This document shows, one piece after another, positions 1 through 11,177 of a DNA stretch of 64,000 bases (its first letter is position 1; each line of letters opens with the position of its first letter). The notes under the pieces are model-generated. The model did not search any database. It worked only from the letters and a program-made list of their open reading frames with translations, and was not told the DNA's origin. The DNA is from Flammula alnicola (Eukaryota > Basidiomycota > Agaricomycetes > Agaricales > Strophariaceae). The stretch is taken from the NCBI GenBank assembly GCA_015499995.1, contig JADNRV010000035.1:248001-312000 (forward strand). Direction: 5' to 3'. A program made the position numbers and the translations under genes.

Positions 1-346
1 CTTCTTCTTCTACACTCAGGGGCTCGATCGACACTCTTCACCATCTTGCTATCGTTTAGCTTCGAAGCTCTGTTCTAATTTTCAGCTCAAAACAACTTGA
101 AGACTTCCAAAGCCGACGAATATGTTACGGGGAATGTGTTACATGATATTGTGGTATATACATTATCTAGGAAGTAGTGGACGCAGAAAACCTCTTTCCT
201 AGGTACAAACTTCAAAGCATAGCTAGCTAGGACCTTGAAACATAGATGTCGGGGTCATGTTAGTTCCAATTAGTGTTACCAATTCGAACGAGGATGCCCA
301 CCAATAATCGGTACTATCGGCTTTGACCTGTGTGGTGGTCTTCATC
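1..346. other. window edge, no gene seen
   Basis: No reading frame of note and no recognisable motif. The stretch lies 3' of the DUF6534 gene on the minus strand and opens with a short CTT-rich run. It may hold the 3' UTR of that gene. Confidence 0.4.
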
Positions 347-1892
347 TCAATAGATATCACGTTGTTGTACTAAAATTTCGCAATGAGCCTTCAGGGACGG
401 ATATCGACGCCAAAAGTAATGACGCACCGCTTCACGATCAGGGGAAAGACCTTTAGAAGAAGTTGCTCGATGAGTTCCAATTCGCGGAACTTCCACGGAA
501 AGCGACTTCGACACTGTATCCCTCAAGGAGCTCCGCGCGTTGAGCCTATAGCAAATAAAACGAGTCCAGAAATGATCCAACACTGGACAAAATACTCTTA
601 CGCAGAAAGAAGAGAGTTTGAATATACTGAAATAGTTATGTGTCAGCTCCCGGTAGACGGAGTTGCATGGAAGGGGACGTACATTTCGCAAGCGGCAAGT
701 ATGCACCTAAGTAAATGACTTTGTTGATCAGAGGCGGTGAGCCATCTGTGAATCGAGTGGAAGATAAGGCTAGTGAGACTTACAGTTCACGGGCATGGTT
801 CGGTACTGCGAAGTATGTAAGAAATTACTACTTATGATTCGGGGGTGGAATAGACCCACAAGGATGAGGACCGAAACAGCGGCAATACTGCGAGAGTAGG
901 AGATTGGAATCGAGAAAGAATCGGACCAAAATAAAGTGACAAACCTGGTGACCAGACCAGTTCCTAAATGCATTAAAGAGTGGTATGTACCGGTGAGAAT
1001 GTAAATGTAGCGGTGCAAGTCTACATGTAACTCACGGACGGAGAATCCAATCAAGCGATCAATAAGCTTTGTCACCCTAAAAGCGACATAACAATCAGTA
1101 GGATATCTGGAGCAAAGAAGAAAAGGGTATCGAGTCGCACCTGTTGAGAGACTTTTCCCGCTTGTGAGTCAAGAAGTACACCATGGATATGGCGATAGTG
1201 ACATCGATTGAAGCCCCCATCACAAAGAGAGCGGTGGTCAGCGGTTGCGTATCAAGGGCAAACGCGAATGCACTCGGCAGGACAATAACTTCTATCCCAT
1301 CGTATATGCACATGACAGCCCTCGCAAACGCAGCGAGCGCACACATCAATCCCACATAGCGCCATGGACTGGGGAGAACGCTCCACAGGCGGTAGGAGAA
1401 GAACCACTATTCAGTTGAAACACGCAAGGGGTAAGCGCTTAAGCCGCCGTCACCAAGAAGAGCCGGCAGACTCACCTGAACGAGAGCTGTTATAAGTCCA
1501 CCCAAGATCGTCGCTCCACCAAAACCCGGAAATTTGACCGCGCCATAAGGCTGTCCGTACAATAGAATCGTTGAGCGGTAGACTTCATATAACACAGCGA
1601 CCGTTTGTCCCAATTCCAGAAGCCTTGCAAATTATGATAATGCCACGTCGAGAATATGCAAAGATACTACTAAAACATACCAAACAGTGACGACCTACAA
1701 GAAAGAGTTATCTCCGTTAGGTATTGGTCGAGGCAAAACTTAGAGACTAACCAGTGCTTTGAATGAGAGTCGATCGTCGTCAAAACGTGAAAAATAGAGG
1801 TAGCATTGCAATGTAACAACGCCAAAGAGGAATACCGCGACGCTTGACCCGATTTCAAGCGCACCAACGGTGTTTGAGATAGTGATCTCCAT
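347..1892 (-). CDS. DUF6534-family multi-pass membrane protein
   Basis: The gene was pieced together from about eight short exons with GT-AG introns. The start at 1892 gives MEITISNTVGALEIGSSVAV, followed by a hydrophobic stretch and LQCYLYFSRFDDDRLSFKAL. This is the usual N-terminus of fungal DUF6534 proteins (a G-A-L-x-I-G helix, then LQ.Y.YF.RF..DR..). Later exons supply ASIDVTIAISMVYFLTHKR, RLIGFSVRTGLVTSIAAVSV and KLYSNSLLSALNARSSLRD, all family signatures in the expected order. The tail of about 40 residues is variable and ends at 347. DUF6534 proteins are predicted seven-helix membrane proteins of Agaricomycetes with no assigned role. No stop or frame break was seen inside the recognised parts, so the gene looks intact, although not every exon border was verified. 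Family confidence is high; function is unknown. Confidence 0.8.
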
Positions 1893-4417
1893 CGGAGGAA
1901 ACTGGAGGGCGATGTCTTCACATGGTGCGAGTTATTTATAAGTAAAAAAGTGTAGTCGCACTCAATTCTATAGCTTATTTCCCCAGATTTATTTCTGTTG
2001 GCCTCAGCGCTGTGCCTAGAATTTGATACCGAGCTCACATGGCACTGCTGTCAGAGAGGTTGCGGAGATTGAATCAGGACTTTGAACGACTATTGCAGAA
2101 AAGGAGGCTCCACTTGCGAAATCCATTGCTGTCGACTGTAGGGTCGTGAGGGCCTTACAACGAAAAACGATCAAAGGGTTTGTGGTGTTTATGGCACTGC
2201 TCACGACCAGTTCGTGAGCTTGGTGCGGCGTGCCGTGCAACGGCGGCTTCATATTCAAGCTCAGTGAACTATTTGGTATTAAACCCTTAGGCTCGTGACT
2301 AACCCTTTCCTTCTGAACATCACAGAAGGATGGTCGCGAGTCCAATCAAACCCTGCGCCACATGTATCTCGGGAAATAAATGGAACTTGCCGACAAGGGG
2401 CGGTAATGGAGATCGTGGAGCCGCGAGGCAGGTGGACCCACGTAGATGTAGACGTATAATCGGGGATCAAAGAACTAGAGTTGGAAGGGTATTTCTTCGA
2501 CAACGAATCGATCCTGGGCATTGATTATCTGAGCAAGGAGTGCCTTCCTGTTGTTCTATGGTTTGCAGCCCGACTGAAGGCTGTATGAGACTTAGTCGAG
2601 TCAAAATAGAATTGGTTAGGACCAACGTCGAGAACGAGATTTTTATCTTACGGCTTGACAAGAGATGACGCGTTGCTTGATACCATGATCTCCCACTTGG
2701 TGCCTCGGACTTTTCTGGTCGCAGCCCCTGATGAGCGTCGCTCGAAATCGTCATGTTACTAATGTAGCAGGTATAGTTGACCACCTGAATTTACCTCTTG
2801 TTACAGTAAAATGTCATGTTCGAATTGGTGACCGCATTTGTGCAATAAAATACCATTCAGTGGAGGAGGATAAGTCTCCTCGAGGGCCCGAAGAAAATGG
2901 GAGCTACGTCGATCTTTATCCGGCAAAAAGATAGCCGGTTATACCGTCCACGACCCTGAAACGCAACTGTCAGTGTAAGAGACCAGAAAGACAGAAGCGT
3001 CCGGTACCGAGCTCAATTGAATTTGGCCTCAACATGATACACGACCGCGGTGGCAGCTGGCTTTCCCTACATTCCGGTTGCTAATAGCTGAAAGTGGTGT
3101 CTGGTGGCGCTAGGAGAATAGTAGGGAGAGTGGAGACAGATTTTCAAATGCTTATGAGAAACGTCCATAAGCATCCCATGATCATCGACGGTCATCCGAC
3201 GTTCTGTGCTTTCCACAAGATCCTGACATGCCCTGAAAATTTTCCAGAATACGAGAAAACATCCTCGGTAATTCCCGAATCCCTGGTCAAATCGAACAAG
3301 GAAAATCAAAACTTGTGGCATCGCTCAATGATGGTGCGTATTCGGCAGCAGTGTTGCCTTTGCTACGAGGTTCTGTGGTTCGATGGCGATGGCGATGGCG
3401 ATGGGCATGTGCATTTTTGGACTTGCGCGAGATGTGGCTTAATAGAAGTTTACCTGCTGGTCAACGTAAGTTTTTCTTGCTGCACGCGACACCTGAGACA
3501 TGATCTTGTGACGCAGAATAAACGTATGACTCGCTGGACCTGCGACGTGTGAGAGTTGGGGTTGGTAGTCGCCGGCAAGAGAAACGTAGTCAATTTAGAC
3601 GTACTGCAGAGGCACGTAAGAGACTTGTTTCGGTGTGATGGAATACATTCAATCGATTAGCCCGCCCGTATCCATTGCTTCGAGAATAGCGGCCGTTCTG
3701 GATCTCCAAGTTTTGCAAGATATGTTCTGCCTAATATCAGGGAGGAATAGATGCGTGTCGTTCAGCGCGTACGATCTAGAAGAATGGGGAGGTGAGAGTC
3801 GTATATCAAGCGCTATGATGCATAATCTTGCATCGATCATCAGTGGCTGTGTTACGGTGCCCGATTACAAACACACATCGTCTTCTCTTGCAACGTTAAC
3901 TCTTCTGAGTCTTCACATGCACTTGACATGCACATTCTCTTTCCAACCTCTCTCGAGTCTCGATTCTTTCCATTGCAAGGTTCCGCGTTTCCTTAGCGTT
4001 TCGTCAGCTTCCGCTATAGCTTCGTCTACCACTCAGCCGAACGAAACTGCGCCTTCCTACGTCCATTCATACACTGTTTTGAGAATAGTGAGTCGTCACC
4101 TTGCCGGGCTTGCCCGGGTCCCACTTGCACCGAAGTACAAATCTCTGGCATGGCGCCCGGAATTCCACCGAGTATAAGCGACAAAAAATAAGGTAGAACG
4201 GTGAATATAGGTTACAGCAACAAGATGAGAAGGTTGGGCCCCGGTGCACGTAGAGTTAGGATTGATGTCAAAATCTACATGCGCGGATAACCCCTGCATT
4301 GATAACTGGAAAAAATGACGACTCGGAAATCGTGGCAATAAATCTGTATCTCGATCCCACTAGCGCACCTCTAGATCTGTGTCGCCCTCGCACGAATTTC
4401 GTGTTATCTATGCGTGC
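1893..4417. other. 2.5 kb without an assignable gene
   Basis: Several open stretches exist but none could be joined into a recognised protein. Minus-strand frames at 2016-2345, 2279-2521 and 2467-2784 overlap in a chain that could be a decayed gene. A plus frame at 3094-3552 (152 codons, Cys-rich end) and another at 3635-4177 (180 codons, Ser-rich) have no family signature that I recognise. A 6-base repeat of GATGGC sits at about 3382-3405 inside the first of these. Most likely this is a mix of intergenic DNA and gene remnants. Confidence 0.35.
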
Positions 4418-5951
4418 CTATACAAGCCCCCCAATCCAACTCTGGATCTTCGCAAACGCCTCCGGTGCCCCGAAGTGCAAGTTGATTGCATGCCCAACGT
4501 TAGCCGGTATAAAGAAATCGAACGTCTGGATGGCGGGGAACAAACCCCTGGTGGGCGCAATGAGGTTCAGGGATCCGTTCAGGGATTGGTAGCAGTTTCC
4601 GCCGCAGAAGAGGCTGAAAGCATGACAAGGATAATAAGTCGGTTGATGAGCGAACTTGGATTGGAGAAAAGAAAAGAAGGGAGGAGCATACAAGTCGTGT
4701 TCGCCTGTGACGACGAAGACTGGGTTGGTGTAATTGACGGCCGGTGAGGCACCGAGGGATATTAGTTCGCCCAGTGTGATGGTACCCTTCGTGTCCGATG
4801 CGAGTTGTAGGACCTCTGCATAGCACGGAATCCAGTTCGAATGAGAAATGCTGCACAGCGGGTGAATGTGGGAGAAAAAAAGACTTTCGTACTTGGGTCA
4901 AAGAATGGGAAGTCAAAGAAATCCAGCTGGTCGTTGATGATTGCGAGATATGAATTGCTCAAGGAACCTAGAAATGTGTGGTATTAGCGAGAGCGCTTGG
5001 AACATGCGCGATGGGAACACGGGGGAACGTACCAAATCTACTGGGGTTCTGGTGGGAAGCTATGGTAAGACCCAAAGCAGCGACGGCGGTGTGCAGGCCC
5101 CCAGAAAACGGCGAGAATCCGGTGATAACGGTCGCGTCCAACAGATTGCCGTACTTGGCGGCAAGGCCGATTAACTGGAGACTGGAGACACGTCAGAGGT
5201 CCGAGGTGAGGAGATACATGCGTATGATGAGACATGTGTACAGTACATATTACATACCTGCCGAAAGAATGCCCAATGCCAACGAAGCGACTAAATTTAT
5301 GGCCGGATTTTCCGCTCTTTAGGTAGGTAATGAGCTGTGCGGCGATTTCGATCTCTGTCGCTTGCTGCACTTCTTTGATGCCGTCGGGTTTACTGGATTG
5401 GCCGACGCCTATGTAGGAAATATGAGCGTTAAGATTCAGAATCATGTATCGCCGGATAACTCGCCTAGACGGTCGTAGATGAAGATAGCATGCCCAGATT
5501 TGATTGCGGCATCGACATAGCTGTTCGGTGAACCGTCGCCGCCAAAGTTCCAATATGTATGATCAAAGTTGAGTCTAAGGGTGACAGGGTGAGCATGAGC
5601 AGACAGTTATCACGAGGCGTAGAGGTCAGAAACGTACCCATGAATCGCGAACTCAACAGTACTGGCTGTGCTGTTAGATGGAAGGCACAAGAGCGTCCAA
5701 ATTTTATACGTCGCGTTCAAAGATGTTTGTCCTTGAATGTCGTCCTTCGTCACATTAGAAGTTAGACTCGTGAATTTGGTGATCAACCCCGTAAGCTCTG
5801 ATTGGTTCGCGGGCGTAGGGATGTTGATAATGAAGGGATTGGCCGTGATGCTAACAGGTATGGTAAGTTGTTGGCAGTGGGGCGAAGAGCTGGGCAGAAG
5901 AGCAAAAGCAGTAGTGGACAGTGCGAGAAGGAGGATTGAGTCTGAGCGCAT
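4418..5951 (-). CDS. secreted alpha/beta-hydrolase (lipase/esterase-like)
   Basis: The protein begins with a signal peptide (MRSDSILLLALSTTAFALL) and the early motif QQLTIPVSI usual in fungal secreted alpha/beta hydrolases. The strand after the first intron reads LNFDHTYWNF...YVDAAIKSGHAIFIYDRLG. The nucleophile elbow is GIGHSFG (Ser in G-H-S-F-G), the acid is probably the Asp in VFVVTGEHD, and the catalytic His lies in ANVGHAINLHFGA near the C-terminus. Order and spacing fit the fold, with a length of roughly 380-400 aa. Exons run 5638-5951, 5465-5574, 5258-5408, 5033-5181, from 4967, and two more. The intron at about 5409-5464 appears to use a GC donor. The enzyme should be exported and hydrolyse an ester or similar bond; the substrate cannot be told. 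No internal stop was seen. Confidence 0.85.
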
Positions 5952-6578
5952 CTTTGAAACTGAGGCGAGGAGAGACAGAAGGACTGGTCTTTATAACGTG
6001 CACTGTATAAGCCTGAATGGCGATAGGTTTTGAATGCGCCATCCCCCGGCGAGTTCTCGTCTTAACACGGACATGGCAGGAATACGGCTTGATTACGGGA
6101 ATCGAAGCAGTAGAAGCTCGGTCATCTGGCAATATGAAAAAATGTCAGCCGACTCTGCCAAATCTCCATGCTCTCTCTTCTGAATAAAGGCAAAAGGAGA
6201 GTCAGATAGCCATCGAGGTCTGCGAATGGTAGCTCTGAGTGCACTTGTTAAATGTGTTTGCCCAAGAGAGAACGGTGGGCGTCGGTTTTGACTGCAGATA
6301 AAAAGCGAAATCCATCGCATCTCACCACGCCTTCTCTCCTAAGAGTTCTACCTGTAAGATTGCAATTCCGTGGATACAATCAAGAGAGAGGCTACCAAGC
6401 TTGGTACCAAAAAGTTGTTCCGTCGTACGCCATGATGTTGTTGCCAAGAAGTTGCCTAAGGACGATTTTTGGAGACTCTGAACCTCATTCACTAGCGTAA
6501 TGGGGCTACACCTTGTGTAAAAAAGAGTCCTTACGGGCTGCTGAGGCTTCGAGGTGCTAATGATCCTGGCAAAAATAG
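5952..6578. other. intergenic, no gene seen
   Basis: This stretch lies between the hydrolase start (minus strand) and the tail of the NACHT pseudogene. It should hold the hydrolase promoter. Open frames here are short, overlap on both strands and show no motif. Lost C-terminal NACHT sequence would be expected here, but I could not recognise any. Confidence 0.4.
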
Positions 6579-7512
6579 TTACTCGCACTTGACTCTCACG
6601 ACGTCCGACCCGCACGGCAGAAGAATTACGTCATGGTGGCTGTGTTTCTGTGCCTGATTACGACACGGCTTCGCACTCTCCTCCTCAGCGAGTCTTTTCG
6701 CAACCACTTTAATTGGCGTCTTGAAAACGGATGTACGGGTCAGGGGAATCGAAGAGTGTTTGACGGCTGCTGAGAGGGCGGAAAGAATTTCACTGTGCGA
6801 GCTGCTGTCGTTGCATTCGTCCAAGCCGTCGACAATGATCACTCGAGGTCGAAAATTGGGAGATTCTTGAGTTTTCCGATCGACGGCGCTTAGATTGAGC
6901 GGCTTGACGAGCAGTGCCTGTGTCTGAGATGCGACGGAGCGGGAAAAGAGGGATGGATCGAGCTCCACTACCGTCGCCACATGGACACGCATTTGGGGGA
7001 TTGACACGCATAACTGATAGACGAGACTTAGTATCAAATGTGTTTTATTGTTGCGGCCTGGTACGGTGCGGGAGAAAAAGAACGAGGCAGCGAGAAGCCC
7101 GGCTTCCGCACACATCTCATCGATGGTTTGCGCAATGGCCGATTTTCCACGTCCCGCTGGGCCGTACATCTACAGGAAATACTGCAAATTATCGGGATCC
7201 TCGATCCATTCTATGATTTTCTGGATGGTGGCTTGTCGTGTCCGAGGGTGACATTTAGGCGGATCGAAACGTTCAGCGGAGTCGTGGAATGCACCTGAAG
7301 CGATATTTTGGCGCAATACCTCCATAGCTAACAGATATTCGGTTAGGTTTTGTTGCGACGACTGCCTTTAGCCAGATAGACACACCTCTAGTGTGTCTAT
7401 CTTCGACGCTGCCCGCCATATTGAAGTTGTACTGGACGTGATTGATGTCCCCGCCTTCTACGTTCATAAACCTTCCACCTGTGATTGCGATACCCTTGGC
7501 GTCGGAGAACAT
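6579..7512 (-). pseudogene. NACHT NTPase pseudogene, truncated
   Basis: This is a paralogue of the intact NACHT gene at 8252, in opposite orientation. The first exon (start 7512) gives MFSDAKGIAITGGRFMNVEG, matching the other copy's N-terminus. After an intron come the pre-NACHT block and the P-loop MYGPAGRGKSAIAQT. The Walker B region is VIIVDGLDECND. Two defects are clear. The Trp codon just before the P-loop Met is a TAG stop (7170-7172), where the intact gene has TGG. Homology also ends abruptly after the Walker B block, near 6740, so the rest of the NTPase and the whole C-terminal part are missing. The gene is therefore not functional as an NLR-like protein, although an ORF from the P-loop Met remains open for 196 codons. 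Confidence 0.85.
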
Positions 7513-8251
7513 GTTTGGCATTGGATAACACTGAGCAGAAGGAGTAAAGAGGCGGAGGACGTGAGCACGAGGGAAGGGAGGCGCAGAGATATAGTGCGTG
7601 TTTACATCGTGGGTTGTGCTCGTGGGAATTCGGGGAGGCTGTGCACGCATGTCTAGCGAAGTACATTATTCCTTACATAGACGCCTTCACATCATTGACT
7701 TTGTACTTACACTTCCAGGCATTCTGAATGACAAGGATCGAGGTCAGAAATATGTAAATAATATGGTCTATGTGCAGCGCACCAAACACAGGACGTCCTC
7801 AAGAAATATTCGCAGATGAGAGTAAAGAGAAGACGGCGTGATGTCGAACGACTCTGGCGTCCAGGCCTCAGGCTCAGAGTGCGAAATCCATACAGTAACA
7901 GCTCCTCGAGCCGCCGCCATGTTTTACGGAGGACCCAGGACTTTCCAGAATCAAGTACCATCCTTGCGCCAAATGATGAATCTCTGTCCCTGTTCCATAG
8001 ATTTCATCCACCTCATGTTCGAATCCGTTCAAAGCTCCCGGATTTTTCACCCGCTTGCTAGTTTCGCATGCGTGAGATACTTGCAGAGCGTGTTCCGGTA
8101 ACACAGCCACCGTCATTTCAACTTCGACATCATGCGTCTCTCGCTTTGCTCTGTCACTCTTGCCTTAAAGCTCCTCGTTTGCATCTGATGACAACGAGCT
8201 TGGATATTTTCACCTAGATTGCTTCCTAATCACCACAATCCAACGCAGACC
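7513..8251. other. divergent intergenic region between NACHT copies
   Basis: About 740 bp separate the two divergent NACHT start codons, so promoters for both would lie here. ORFs present are short and overlap on both strands without motifs. I see no clear TATA box or shared palindrome. Confidence 0.4.
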
Positions 8252-11177
8252 ATGTTCTCTCAAGCTCAAGAGTTCTCGATCAATGGGGGACAGTTTACAA
8301 ACGTCGAACGGGGCGATGTGAGCAATTTTCATGTCTATAACATGGAGACCGATGCCAGGCATGGTAGAGGTAAGTCAAACAGGCGAAACAACTCGAGGAC
8401 AGGCAAACACTGACGAAATCTCTGTTAGCCATGAACATACTGCGGCAAAATATCGCCTCTGGCGCTTTCTACGACTCGGCGGAGCGTTTCGACCCGCCCA
8501 AATGCCACCCCCAAACCCGAAAGGCCATCATCAGAAAGATCATGGAATGGATCGAGGATCCCGAAAATCTTCGCTACTTCCTGTGGATGTACGGTCCAGC
8601 CGGAGCAGGAAAATCAGCCATAGCACAGACCGTTGCCGAGATGTGCGCGAAGGCTGGGATTCTTGCTGCTTCGTTCTTTTTCTCTCGCACGTCGCCAGGT
8701 CGCAACAACAAAACCCACTTCATAGCAAGTCTTTCCTATCAGCTCTCCTTGTCGATACCCGGAATGCGGGTCCACGTTGCGACAGCCGTAGAACATGACC
8801 CATCTATCTTTTCTCGCTCTCTCTTCTCACAAATGCAAGCGCTCATCATCAACCCTCTCAAGCAAACCACCGTCGGGGAGGAAACTCAAGGGCCTCTCAG
8901 CTCCCGACCCAGATTCATTATCATCGACGGCTTAGATGAATGTGATAACGCAAACACAAGCTCGCAAACGGAGATACTGGACGCGCTCGCTGCGTCCGTC
9001 AATGAACTGACTACTCCGCTACTTTTCCTCATCGCCAGCCGCCCAGAACATGACATCCGTCAGGCGTTTAATAGCTCATCGATGCGGTCTCTAATGACAG
9101 GAATGCCATTGGACGATTCATACAAGCCCGATGCCGACATCTGTGTCTTTTTAAAAGCAAAATTTGCTGAGATCAAAGAGAAGCATCCATCGCGCGCCTA
9201 CCTTCCCGCCGAGTGGCCCAGTGTCCATGACATTAATCACCTCGTCTACAAATCCTCTGGACAGTTTATTTATGCCGTTACTGTCATGAAGTATATTGAC
9301 TCGCGTCATATCCTGCCCACGCTCAGATTGAAGGTCGTTCTAGGCCTATTGTCTGCGGAAAACGATGCGGATAGACCATTCGGGCAATTAGATGCACTGT
9401 ACCATCACATCCTGTCCTCTGTCTATGACGCGAATCTCCCGAAGGCCCTTGAGATACTCAGTTGGTCCATCCTCGATTCAAAAAATTGTAGTTGGCCACT
9501 GGCTTTCGCTGATAACCTCTTTTCACACCACTCTGGGGATACACTGTTGATAATGAGCGATCTACATGCGCTCCTCCATATTCCAGAAGTTGACTCTACC
9601 GACCAACGGCTTCGCATTCTTCATGCATCTTTTTCTGATTTTCTTCTCGACCAGTCGCGGTCGGGAAGGTTCATCATCGACACTATAAGTGCTCACACTA
9701 ACCTTGCGCGACGATGGCTGAGCTACTATAGAAACCACATGTCTAATCTCCTCAAGGCCGGAGATCATATCGATAACCGTGAGGGTTATGATCGAATCTT
9801 ATGAAACACGCGCCGCTGACTCGTATCCTAGACGTTCCTAATGGCCTGCGTAGCGCTTGTGTCGCTGAAGCAATCTTTCGACATTGCAGATGTGCATACC
9901 TGACCGCTGAACTCCAGGCCGATCTCTACAATTTCGAGGTCAATATGAGTTTGTCAATCACTGGTTCGGACAAGGACGGGATGTGGAATCACCTTGCTCG
10001 CATTCTCAATTTTATAGCATGGCTAGAACATAAGGTGTGTCATTTTATATCCGGTTACTGTTTATTCGCTAATTCGAGTGCTTGATAGATGCTTCCAGAT
10101 CCCCGCAAGGACGTTTATCATCACCTATTACTCTCCATTCAAAACGAGGTTTATTCACACTTCTCGCAGTACCCAGAAATTTTGCAGCGCCATTTACCGA
10201 CGGCATTAACATTGTCACCTCTTTATCTATCAAAAAACACCCATGTCGTCATTTCGAAGGTACTTTTTGAGTATTTAATACACTCAAACAGTGCTTCCGA
10301 ACAGGCCCACATCCAAGCAAAAGATCAAGCTCTGTTTCATTTTCATGAATTTTATCACCTTTGGGCGTTTGATTTTGGTGATAGAACATTTCATATGCCT
10401 AATTCCTTGCTTTGTTCGCTTCTGGAAAATGCTGCGCTGCCTATGGCCGGAGGTTATTTCGTCGACCAAAGCAAGTACACTGATCTTGCCATCCAAATTG
10501 CAGGATTTCTGTTCCCTACGTGAGTTCGAAATTTGTGGTCGAACGGTCATAGACACGTCTAATAACTCACGTGTTTTTACGGTGTAGGGAAGGCCGCCCA
10601 TGTATGGCGCAGAGATCGTTCAATGCTTCGGATGGCAGATATATTGCTTCCAAATTTCTCGCTGTCACTCTGTCAAAATCCTCGCCAGCCGCAAAACTGG
10701 CTGAGGTTCTGCGGGATAATGTCCTTCGATTCAATACTTCATCTGTGCCTGCTGAAGAGTACCGTTCCGAAATATACAAGGAAGCCTTAACTGAGTTAGC
10801 CATTGCTAGTCTGGTTTACATCAAGGTGTGCTTTAATCTGTTTCTAACTGTATTCATTCTGATCTACGCCAAAGCAATGCAACATAACTTTTCAAGAACA
10901 TTCGCACAAAAATGGGGATGACGTCTGCTACGTGTGCCTATCGCAAGAATGGGAGGACGAGTTATCGGTGGAGCCGGTTGCCGAGAGAGTCGAGGAAGTC
11001 GTCCCACTGCCGCCGCAGAGGCTTCTCCCTCTTGTCTTATTCGCCTGGTTCGTCCGATTGCTAGAGTTCCTAATGCGGGTACGTAATAGTTGATGTTCTT
11101 CCCGCACTCTTCTCCCTTACTTACCACCTAACATGTTGCTTCGCATATAGGATATTCGTTACATGTATCCTATTTAA
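8252..11177 (+). CDS. NACHT-domain NTPase (fungal NLR-like), intact
   Basis: Seven exons fit exactly: 8252-8369, 8429-9778, 9832-10034, 10089-10519, 10588-10825, 10875-11078 and 11151-11177. They sum to 857 codons (856 aa) with correct phase at every junction. The short N-terminus carries FSINGGQFTNV, a glycine motif common ahead of basidiomycete NACHT domains. Next come a pre-NACHT block (ERFDPPKCHPQTRKAIIRKI), the P-loop MYGPAGAGKSAIAQT, the sensor-type segment ASFFFSRTSPGRNNKTHFI, Walker B FIIIDGLDECDN and LLFLIASRPEHDIRQAF. The 350-residue C-terminal region has no WD40, ankyrin or TPR repeats that I can recognise. The family is a STAND NTPase, a class tied in fungi to non-self recognition and programmed cell death; that role here is inferred. 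The divergent copy at 6579-7512 is a broken paralogue. Confidence 0.9.

Noticed and set aside
2016..2784. Possible cupredoxin-like secreted protein on the minus strand
   Set aside because: DVGPNQFYFDSTKSH and CRQVP...CGAG recall cupredoxins, but they lie in broken frames and the metal-site spacing does not fit. Left as unresolved.
3094..3552. 152-codon ORF with a Cys-rich end
   Set aside because: No recognisable domain, contains a GATGGC microsatellite, and no consistent exon neighbours; too weak to call a gene.
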